DNA of 6,433 nt from Actinomycetes bacterium. GTDB lineage: Bacteria; Actinomycetota; Actinomycetes; S36-B12; UBA5976. The position numbers and the translations under genes are program-made. Positions 1 through 4,023 of this stretch are shown here, in pieces (within the stretch, counting starts at the first letter, position 1; every line of letters starts with the position of its first letter). The DNA is taken from assembly GCA_021784375.1 (NCBI GenBank), contig JAJXSV010000119.1, positions 1 to 6,433 on the forward strand, written 5' to 3'. The notes beneath the pieces were generated by a model. The model was not told the DNA's origin. It was given only the letters and a program-made list of their open reading frames with translations, and did no database searches.

Positions 1-7
1 GCTGCCG

Positions 8-328
8 TCAGCGGCTGACCCGCGGCCAGCGCACGACGCCCAGTATCTGCGCGTCGGAGACCGCTCCGAAGAGCCAGGAATCCGAGTGGACGCGAGGGCC
101 TCCATTGGCGTCGCTCTCCAGCCACCAACCGCGGGCGTCGTGATCGGTGATGCGCTTGATGACGTGCTGCCCCGGACGATCGGGACGGTCCGCCACCACC
201 ACATCACCGATGCGCGGCCGCGCACCGAAGCGCACGAGTGCCACCCGTCGCAGGCCGCCGAAGGTGGGCCGCATGGATTGTCCACGGACGAGCACCAGCC
301 CCAGGTGCGTGTTCCGAGTCCTCGCCAT
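8..328 (-). CDS. sodX: Nickel-type superoxide dismutase maturation protease (S26-like)
   Basis: Predicted serine peptidase of the S24/S26 signal-peptidase-like family that removes the N-terminal propeptide of Ni-SOD. With the start at 328 the protein is 106 residues. The catalytic-serine motif is GQSMRPTF (Ser18), and the general-base lysine is probably Lys58 in HVIKRI. A central strand-rich segment (IGDVVVAD) and a C-terminal ILGVVRWP strand fit the fold. There is no obvious membrane anchor, as expected for a cytoplasmic maturation protease. The gene diverges from sodN, and this pairing is the main support for the specific function. The start is uncertain: 328 (MARTRNTH) and 346 (six residues longer) are both possible and neither has a clear Shine-Dalgarno. 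The frame stays open to 484, but a start there would run through the beginning of sodN. The family assignment is solid; the Ni-SOD specificity comes from context. Confidence 0.85.
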   Translation of the reverse strand: MARTRNTHLGLVLVRGQSMRPTFGGLRRVALVRFGARPRIGDVVVADRPDRPGQHVIKRITDHDARGWWLESDANGGPRVHSDSWLFGAVSDAQILGVVRWPRVSR

Positions 329-333
329 ACGGG

Positions 334-369
334 TAGTCTGCTGCATAGGTCGAACGTCCCACTGGAGGT
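334..369 (+). promoter_or_regulatory. Probable sodN -10 element and ribosome binding site
   Basis: TAGTCT at 334-339 fits the actinobacterial TANNNT -10 pattern and would start transcription near 346. No good -35 is seen about 17 bp upstream. GGAGGT at 364-369 is a strong Shine-Dalgarno placed 4 nt before the ATG at 374, and it fixes the sodN start. The element lies in the 45-bp space shared with divergent sodX. In Streptomyces, Ni-SOD genes respond to nickel through Nur; I could not identify a Nur box here. Confidence 0.45.
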
Positions 370-373
370 ACCA

Positions 374-757
374 ATGCTTCTTTCCGTCGCTCACGCACAT
401 TGCGATCTGCCCTGCGGTGTCTACGATCCCGCGCAGGCCAGGCTTGAAGCGCAATCCGTGAAGGCCTGCATGGAGAAATACCATGCGTCCAACGACCCCG
501 ATTTCAAGGCCCGCGCCATCTCCATCAAGGAGGAGCGCTCACACATGGTGAAGGAACACCTGTGGGTGCTCTGGACCGACTACTTCAAGGCTCCGCACTT
601 CGAGCAGTATCCGCAGCTGCACGGCCTCTTCAATGAAGCCACCAAGTTGGCCGGTGCGGCAGGCACCAAGGGCACGGTCGACGTCGCCGTCGCCGACAAC
701 CTGCTCACCAAGATCGATGCCATCGCCGAGATCTTCTGGGCGACGAAGAAGGCCTGA
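374..757 (+). CDS. sodN: Nickel superoxide dismutase precursor
   Basis: Converts superoxide to oxygen and hydrogen peroxide using one nickel ion per subunit; family members are homohexamers of four-helix bundles. The 127-residue precursor begins with an 8-residue propeptide (MLLSVAHA) followed directly by the nickel hook HCDLPCGVYDP. After cleavage, His1 (amino group and imidazole), Cys2 and Cys6 supply the nickel ligands, as in the Streptomyces enzyme. The mature chain of 119 residues is close to the usual 117. The family-typical segment HLWVLWTDYFK is present near precursor residues 58-68. The start is set by the strong ribosome binding site and by the requirement that His9 become residue 1 after SodX cleavage. 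The last four codons and the TGA lie inside a duplicated 63-bp unit, and the stop codon sits in a hairpin loop. The frame is open upstream to 86, but that extension has no family similarity. Confidence 0.97.
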   Translation: MLLSVAHAHCDLPCGVYDPAQARLEAQSVKACMEKYHASNDPDFKARAISIKEERSHMVKEHLWVLWTDYFKAPHFEQYPQLHGLFNEATKLAGAAGTKGTVDVAVADNLLTKIDAIAEIFWATKKA

Positions 758-879
758 AAGGCCTTTCTGAGTCGTGGGCAATTGGTGGCGCGCAGCGTCA
801 CCTTGCTGAAGAAGGCCTGAAAGGCCTTTCTGAGTCGTGGGCAATTGGTGGCGCGCAGCGTCACCTTGCTGAAGAAGGC
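745..879. repeat. Perfect 63-bp tandem duplication spanning the sodN stop codon
   Basis: Units at 745-807 and 808-870 are identical over all 63 bp. A 9-bp partial third copy (GAAGAAGGC) occupies 871-879 before the sequences diverge. Each unit contains two hairpins. The first is AAGGCC-TGAAA-GGCCTT (748-766 in copy one with a G-T pair at the base), and its loop holds the sodN TGA. The second is GGTGGCGC-GCA-GCGTCACC (784-802), an 8-bp stem with one G-T pair. Copy two repeats both, at 811-829 and 847-865. The 9-bp direct repeats at the borders suggest slippage or recombination between short homologies. Only copy one is translated. An assembly artefact remains possible. Confidence 0.97.
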
Positions 880-894
880 TTGCGAACAGACACA

Positions 895-931
895 CGAGAG
901 GGCCGCATCCAACCCAGGTGCGGCCCTCTCG
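895..931. terminator. Long perfect hairpin between convergent sodN and rhodanese genes
   Basis: CGAGAGGGCCGCA (895-907) and its exact reverse complement (919-931) form a 13-bp stem around an 11-nt loop. It lies between the 3' ends of sodN (+) and the rhodanese gene (-, stop at 943-945), so it probably terminates both transcripts. There is no T-tract on either side, which is common for actinobacterial terminator hairpins but leaves factor-independent function unproven. Confidence 0.75.
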
Positions 932-942
932 CGGCTCTGTGA

Positions 943-1353
943 TCAGTTGGTGACGAGCGGTCCGCCGGCGGCCTGCCAGGAGAGGATGCCGCCGTCGAGG
1001 TTGTAGATGCTGGTGAAGCCCGCGTCGGCCATGGCGCTCGTGGCGATGCCGGAGCGACGGCCGCTGTGGCAGTACACGGCGTAGGTCCTGGTCTTGTCCA
1101 GCTTGGCGATATCTGCGTTGAAGCTGCTGCCCTCGACGTCGATGTTGATGGCGCCCTGGATGTGGCCGGCCGCATATTCGGCGGGCGTACGAACATCCAC
1201 GACGGTGACGCCCGGCGTCTGTGCCTGCTTGGCGAAGTCGGCGGCATTCACGGTGTTGACCGCGCTGCCACCCCCGCAGGCGGCAAGCGTGAGGGCAGCC
1301 ACCAGGGCAGCGGTGGCGATGGTGGTGCGGCGCAGGAGGCTCGTCTTGTGCAT
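943..1353 (-). CDS. Rhodanese-domain lipoprotein
   Basis: A 136-residue single-domain rhodanese predicted to be secreted and lipid-anchored. The signal peptide has a basic start (HKTSLLRR), a hydrophobic core and the lipobox LAAC, with the lipidated cysteine at residue 26. The rhodanese domain spans roughly residues 34-132, with the VVDVRTPAEY and GHIQGAINID motifs. The active-site loop is CHSGRRS, with the catalytic Cys95 and the usual CxxGxR pattern. Rhodaneses carry persulfide sulfur on this cysteine and transfer it to acceptors such as thiols or cyanide; the acceptor here is unknown. The start at 1353 is the only one that gives an intact signal peptide, and no Shine-Dalgarno precedes it. 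On the minus strand TATACC (1368-1363) could serve as a -10 for a very short leader or leaderless mRNA. A CsoR/CstR-like palindrome overlaps the start codon, suggesting control by persulfide or copper. Confidence 0.93.
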   Translation of the reverse strand: MHKTSLLRRTTIATAALVAALTLAACGGGSAVNTVNAADFAKQAQTPGVTVVDVRTPAEYAAGHIQGAINIDVEGSSFNADIAKLDKTRTYAVYCHSGRRSGIATSAMADAGFTSIYNLDGGILSWQAAGGPLVTN

Positions 1354-1370
1354 ACCCCCTAGGGTATACT
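1352..1370. promoter_or_regulatory. CsoR/CstR-like operator with divergent -10 elements
   Basis: ATACCCCCTAGGGTAT (1352-1367) is an interrupted palindrome with 6-bp arms ATACCC and GGGTAT and a 4-bp spacer. This C-tract/G-tract layout with A/T ends resembles operators of the CsoR/CstR family, known from memory for copper (CsoR) and persulfide (CstR) sensors. It overlaps the rhodanese start codon on the minus strand. TATACT (1365-1370) is a good plus-strand -10 for the Cys-rich gene, and TATACC (1368-1363) is a possible minus-strand -10. A bound repressor would block both promoters. No regulator gene is in the window, so the assignment rests on motif shape only. Confidence 0.55.
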
Positions 1371-1417
1371 CACATCAAGCTCAGCGCATCCCGGCGCCCG
1401 CGTTCGGAGGAATATCC

Positions 1418-1603
1418 ATGTGCACTCGCACCACCTGCCGTGTCTGCAACAAGCCCACCTGGACCGGCTGCGGTCAGCACAAGGAAATGGTGCTGGCGGG
1501 CGTGCCCAAGGGCCAGCGCTGCAAGTGCACGGCGGCTGACATCGAAGCCTGGCGCGCCGCCAACAAGCGTCCGCTTTTCGGCAAACTCTTCAGCCGCAAG
1601 TAG
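1418..1603 (+). CDS. Small conserved Cys-rich protein, probably metal-binding
   Basis: A 61-residue protein. The start is fixed by GGAGG at 1406-1410, seven bases before the ATG. Cysteines are at residues 2, 7, 10, 18, 35 and 37, with His21, giving the order C-x4-C-x2-C-x7-CGxH-x13-CxC. The first 37 residues match a pattern I recognise from small unnamed proteins in many bacteria and some eukaryotes: an N-terminal MC, a CGKxTW-like stretch (here CNKPTW), GCGxH, then a C-terminal cysteine pair. The spacing suggests a zinc ribbon or another metal site. The tail (residues 38-61) is basic and ends PLFGKLFSRK. The function is unknown. It diverges from the rhodanese gene across a shared operator-like palindrome, so a link to sulfur or metal stress is an inference. 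Its stop lies only 7 bp from the convergent GNAT stop. Confidence 0.85.
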   Translation: MCTRTTCRVCNKPTWTGCGQHKEMVLAGVPKGQRCKCTAADIEAWRAANKRPLFGKLFSRK

Positions 1604-1610
1604 TCCGCGC

Positions 1611-2114
1611 TCAGCCCCGGCGACGTGCAGCCAGTGCACGCAGGGCCTCACCGCTCAGGCGATTGACGGTCCACTCGTCCATGGGCACCGCACCCAGTTT
1701 CTCGTAGACCTCCTTGGCCTGACGGTTCCAGTCCAGCACCCACCACTGGAAGCGGTCGTAGCCGTGTTCCACGGCGATGCTCGCGAGTTCCGCCATCAAG
1801 GCAGTGGAAACGCCCTGTCCGCGATAGCCAGGATCGACGTACAGATCCTCGAGGTAGATGCCGTGGTTGCCGGTCCAGGTGGAGTAGTTGAGGAACCAGA
1901 TGGCCATGCCCACCACCTGACCACCGACCTCTGCCACATGCGCATACAAGGCGGGACGACCCGATGGCACGTCACCACCGTCGAACAGCGCCCGTGCCAG
2001 TTGTGCCGGCGTGGAGGTGACAGCCCTCGGCTCGCGCTCGAAGACGGCCAGGTCGATGATGAACTGGTGCAAGGACTGCACATCCTCCGGCAGCGCCGGA
2101 CGTACGGTGATCAC
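1611..2114 (-). CDS. GNAT family N-acetyltransferase, diamine/SSAT-like
   Basis: A 167-residue acetyl-CoA-dependent N-acetyltransferase. The N-terminal strand and helix (ITVRPALPEDVQSLHQFI) are typical of GNATs. The strand YLEDLYVDP leads into the acetyl-CoA pyrophosphate loop YRGQGVSTALM (about residues 96-106), and WWVLDWNRQAKEVYEKLGA is the C-terminal GNAT motif. This order, especially LEDLYV and DWN..A..VYEKLGA, resembles the spermidine/spermine and thialysine acetyltransferase branch, so a small primary amine is a reasonable substrate guess. The start is GTG at 2112-2114. The stop of the upstream membrane protein gene overlaps it by 4 nt (GTGA), implying translational coupling. M. tuberculosis Rv3216, an acetyltransferase in a similar context, is the likely counterpart. 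The substrate is unproven. Confidence 0.9.
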   Translation of the reverse strand: MITVRPALPEDVQSLHQFIIDLAVFEREPRAVTSTPAQLARALFDGGDVPSGRPALYAHVAEVGGQVVGMAIWFLNYSTWTGNHGIYLEDLYVDPGYRGQGVSTALMAELASIAVEHGYDRFQWWVLDWNRQAKEVYEKLGAVPMDEWTVNRLSGEALRALAARRRG

Positions 2115-2512
2115 CGAAGAACCTCGCGCGACGCACGCGTCAGTGCACTGCCCGCCGCGATCACTGCTGCGACGACCACGGCAACGCCGATGAAACGCGT
2201 GTCATCGGCCTGCAGCAGTGGTTGCGCCACCACCAGCCCGAAAGCCTGCACCAGCAGGAACGCGGTGAGGCCCGCCCGTCGAGCACGCACCAGCAGCGTC
2301 GTGACGGCGAACATGAGCGCCGCGAAGGCGGCGTAGAGCGCGGTGAGCACGCCGGGGGCCAGGTTGGCGCCCGAGCCCGCGATACCCGAGGTGGAGCCGG
2401 TGGCCTCGAAGGCGCTGATGGAGATGCCGTACCCGGCAACCGTCGCAGCCTCGAGATAGCCGACGACGCCTGCAATGCGCAGACTCTTGGGCAAGGAGGC
2501 GAAGGCTGGCAT
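2111..2512 (-). CDS. Small integral membrane protein, four predicted TM segments
   Basis: A 133-residue hydrophobic protein of unknown function. Predicted membrane segments lie at about residues 11-33, 50-75, 81-100 and 107-124, with a basic loop (RARR) after the second and a charged tail (TRASREVLR). The position and size resemble M. tuberculosis Rv3217c, a membrane protein next to the Rv3218 kinase-like gene. The start at 2512 (MPAFASLPK) leaves the divergent kinase gene intact. The frame is open to 2755, but that extension lies antisense within the kinase gene. There is no Shine-Dalgarno, and a promoter motif is placed exactly for a leaderless transcript beginning at this ATG. The gene overlaps the downstream GNAT gene by 4 nt and is probably its operon partner. 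I cannot assign a transport or enzymatic role. Confidence 0.83.
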   Translation of the reverse strand: MPAFASLPKSLRIAGVVGYLEAATVAGYGISISAFEATGSTSGIAGSGANLAPGVLTALYAAFAALMFAVTTLLVRARRAGLTAFLLVQAFGLVVAQPLLQADDTRFIGVAVVVAAVIAAGSALTRASREVLR

Positions 2513-2534
2513 CCCCGAACAGTAGAAGTACGCT
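2506..2534 (+). promoter_or_regulatory. Predicted leaderless promoter of the lipid-kinase-like gene
   Basis: CTGGCA (2506-2511, 4 of 6 to TTGACA), 17 bp, then TACGCT (2529-2534, TANNNT), with six bases to the GTG start at 2541. This geometry is typical of leaderless actinobacterial transcripts, and no Shine-Dalgarno precedes the GTG. The -35 overlaps the start of the divergent membrane protein gene, and the two -10 boxes are only 4 bp apart. Confidence 0.55.
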
Positions 2535-2547
2535 CCATGGGTGTCCA
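2519..2547 (-). promoter_or_regulatory. Predicted leaderless promoter of the membrane protein/GNAT operon
   Basis: Read on the minus strand, TGGACA (2547-2542, 5 of 6 to TTGACA) is followed by 17 bp and then TACTGT (2524-2519, TANNNT). Six bases later comes the A of the ATG at 2512. This is near-ideal sigma-A spacing and puts transcription start at or next to the start codon, consistent with the missing Shine-Dalgarno. The -35 lies inside the first codons of the divergent kinase gene. Confidence 0.6.
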
Positions 2548-3485
2548 CGCTCGTGATCGTGAATCCCAACGCCACGACCATCCAGCCCTCCGTGCTCGGT
2601 GTTGTCGTCGAGGCACTCACCAGTCTGGGCGAGATCCGGGTGCGCACCACCGAATCACGCGATGCCGCATACGCCGCAGCTGCCGCATCCGTGCAGGACG
2701 GCACCCATGTGGTGGTGGCAGTCGGCGGTGACGGCACCGTCAACGAGATTGTCAACGGCCTGCTCTCCCACGGCCCCGGGGATCACACCCCGGCTCTGGC
2801 CATCGTGCCCGCAGGACACGCCAACGTCTTCGCGCGGGTACTTGGTTTCCCCAATGACCCCATCGAGGCCACCTCCATGCTCATCGAGGGCATCCGCTCC
2901 TGGCGGGTGGACACGGTCAACCTGGGTCGGGCCGACGACCGCTACTTCCTCTTCTCCGCGGGCCTGGGGCTCGACGCCGAGGTGCTGGACCGGGTGGAAC
3001 GGCAGAGCGACCAGGGCGTGCGCGCCTCGGTGCCGTTGTATGTGGCATCCGGAGTGCTGGCCCATGCCACTCGCAGCTCCTTCAGCGAACCGCCGATGCG
3101 GGTGGAGTTCCCCGATCGTCGCCCCCTCACCCATGTCTTCAGCACCATCGTCCAGAATGCCCCGGTCTGGACCTACTTCGGGGCCATCCCCGTCACCTTC
3201 GCCCCGGACGCCGGCCTCCACGACGGCCTCTCCGTATACGGGATCCGTTCACTCGATGTGCTCTCGGTGAGCCAACACCTGGCCCGAGCCGCGTTGGCGC
3301 CCTCGCGGCTGGACTCCGAGGCCGTCGCCAACGATGTGGACGATTTCACCGTGCACGCCCTCGTGCCCACTCCCCTGCAGCTCGACGGCGATGTGGTCGG
3401 CGATCGCAGCGAAGTGCACTTCCGACTGGTCCGCGACGCGCTCCGCGTCATCACCGCCAATGCGATTTCAGGCGATTTGGTGTGA
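2541..3485 (+). CDS. YegS/diacylglycerol kinase-like lipid kinase
   Basis: A 314-residue member of the DAGK catalytic-domain family (diacylglycerol, sphingosine and YegS-type kinases), which phosphorylate lipid hydroxyls with ATP. The N-terminal strand LVIVNPNAT is the typical first motif. The nucleotide-binding loop VGGDGTVNEIVNGLL is at about residues 61-75 and contains GGDGT (62-66). The third motif is IVPAGHANVFAR (88-99), where family members usually have PxGTxNDxAR; here GHAN replaces it, a moderate deviation. The C-terminal half (about 130-314) is the beta-rich domain, with LQLDGDVVG near residue 280. GTG at 2541 is chosen because the nearby ATG at 2537 is out of frame and the conserved first strand starts immediately. 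Position next to whiB matches M. tuberculosis Rv3218. The lipid substrate is unknown. Confidence 0.9.
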   Translation: MSTLVIVNPNATTIQPSVLGVVVEALTSLGEIRVRTTESRDAAYAAAAASVQDGTHVVVAVGGDGTVNEIVNGLLSHGPGDHTPALAIVPAGHANVFARVLGFPNDPIEATSMLIEGIRSWRVDTVNLGRADDRYFLFSAGLGLDAEVLDRVERQSDQGVRASVPLYVASGVLAHATRSSFSEPPMRVEFPDRRPLTHVFSTIVQNAPVWTYFGAIPVTFAPDAGLHDGLSVYGIRSLDVLSVSQHLARAALAPSRLDSEAVANDVDDFTVHALVPTPLQLDGDVVGDRSEVHFRLVRDALRVITANAISGDLV

Positions 3486-3522
3486 TTTAGGAGGGCTTCC
3501 ACCACTGCCGTCGTTATCTGAA

Positions 3523-3538
3523 TGTGACCTATCCCACC
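3523..3538. promoter_or_regulatory. Candidate CRP/FNR-family binding site upstream of whiB
   Basis: TGTGACCTATCCCACC matches the CRP pattern TGTGA-N6-TCACA at 8 of 10 fixed positions. A second TGTGA half-site is at 3590-3594 without a good partner. In M. tuberculosis, whiB1 is known to be controlled by the CRP homologue Rv3676 through sites upstream of the promoter, which supports the assignment. It lies about 120 bp upstream of the predicted SigR-type start point, so it may serve a separate promoter that I could not identify. The rest of 3486-3715 holds no gene. Confidence 0.4.
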
Positions 3539-3623
3539 CCGACTCCAAGCAAATTCCCTGTTAAGGCCGTTGGCTTCGCTCGCCAAACGTGTGAGGCTGT
3601 GCGCTTGCAGGTCGTCCCCACAA

Positions 3624-3650
3624 GGGAATTGCCTGCCTACTTGGGACGTT
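3624..3650 (+). promoter_or_regulatory. Predicted SigR/SigH-type promoter of whiB
   Basis: GGGAAT at 3624-3629, exactly 18 bp, then GTT at 3648-3650. This matches the SigR (Streptomyces) and SigH (mycobacterial, corynebacterial) consensus GGAAT-N18-GTT. Transcription would start near 3657, leaving a leader of about 60 nt with a strong Shine-Dalgarno (AAGGAGG, 3704-3710). The 3' end of sigR and its anti-sigma gene are in this window, and the C. glutamicum WhiB-like gene whcE next to sigH is reported to be SigH-dependent. No experiment supports it here. Confidence 0.65.
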
Positions 3651-3715
3651 AACGCTGAAGCAAACGGCTGCAGTGGACTTCCCCCGGCCGCTCGGCCGCA
3701 CCCAAGGAGGACGCG

Positions 3716-3973
3716 ATGGATTGGCGCCACAATGCCGCCTGCCGCGACGAAGACCCCGAATTGTTCTTCCCCATCGGGAACACGGGCCCGGCGCTGCTGC
3801 AAATCGAGGAAGCGAAGGCGGTCTGCCGTCGCTGCACCGTAGTTGAAACCTGTCTGGCCTGGGCCATCGAGTCCGGTCAGGATGCCGGTGTCTGGGGCGG
3901 CCTCTCCGAAGACGAGCGTCGCGCCCTGAAGCGTCGCAACCAGCGCGCCCGCGCGGCCATGCGCGCCCTCTGA
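3716..3973 (+). CDS. whiB1: WhiB-family iron-sulfur transcription factor, WhiB1/WblE type
   Basis: An 85-residue WhiB-like protein. The four cluster cysteines are C9, C37, C40 and C46 in the order C-x27-C-x2-C-x5-C and would hold a [4Fe-4S] cluster. The turn GVWGG is at 58-62, followed by a basic C-terminal segment rich in Arg (67-83) that contacts DNA. The opening MDWRHNAACRDEDPELFFP and PIGNTGPALLQIEEAKAVCRRC are near-signature for WhiB1 (mycobacteria) and WblE (Streptomyces). WhiB1 binds region 4 of the primary sigma factor and loses its cluster on exposure to nitric oxide; it is essential in M. tuberculosis. AAGGAGG at 3704-3710 fixes the start. Upstream are a SigR/SigH-type promoter motif and a CRP-like site, and downstream is an intrinsic terminator, so the gene is probably monocistronic. 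Confidence 0.96.
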   Translation: MDWRHNAACRDEDPELFFPIGNTGPALLQIEEAKAVCRRCTVVETCLAWAIESGQDAGVWGGLSEDERRALKRRNQRARAAMRAL

Positions 3974-3988
3974 GCCCACATCATCGTG

Positions 3989-4020
3989 CAACGGCCGCCT
4001 GCGGGCGGCCGTTGTGTTTT
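3989..4020 (+). terminator. Intrinsic terminator of whiB
   Basis: CAACGGCCGCC (3989-3999) pairs perfectly with 4004-4014 across a TGCG tetraloop, giving an 11-bp GC-rich stem. TGTTTT (4015-4020) follows as the U-tract. It starts 15 bp after the whiB stop and ends 3 bp before the convergent pdtaS stop. The opposite direction lacks a T-tract, so it mainly serves whiB. Confidence 0.93.
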
Positions 4021-4023
4021 CGG

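Noticed and set aside
86..373. N-terminal extension of sodN in the same frame
   Set aside because: It runs antisense through sodX, and the Ni-SOD maturation site requires a short propeptide; the strong ribosome binding site is at 364-369.
539..895. Minus-strand frame of 118 residues containing a repeated peptide block
   Set aside because: It is antisense to sodN, and its internal repeat only reflects the 63-bp tandem duplication of DNA. No ribosome binding site or family similarity.
2222..2731. Plus-strand 169-residue frame rich in Gly, Arg and His
   Set aside because: It overlaps the membrane protein gene antisense and the kinase gene out of frame; low-complexity composition is typical of a GC-rich shadow.
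3553..3557. Minus-strand GGGAAT as a second SigR-type promoter
   Set aside because: No GTT is found at 17-19 bp downstream on that strand, and no minus-strand gene would be served.
3486..3715. Possible structured small RNA or riboswitch upstream of whiB
   Set aside because: Several short inverted repeats exist, but I recognise no riboswitch or known RNA family and see no terminator before whiB.
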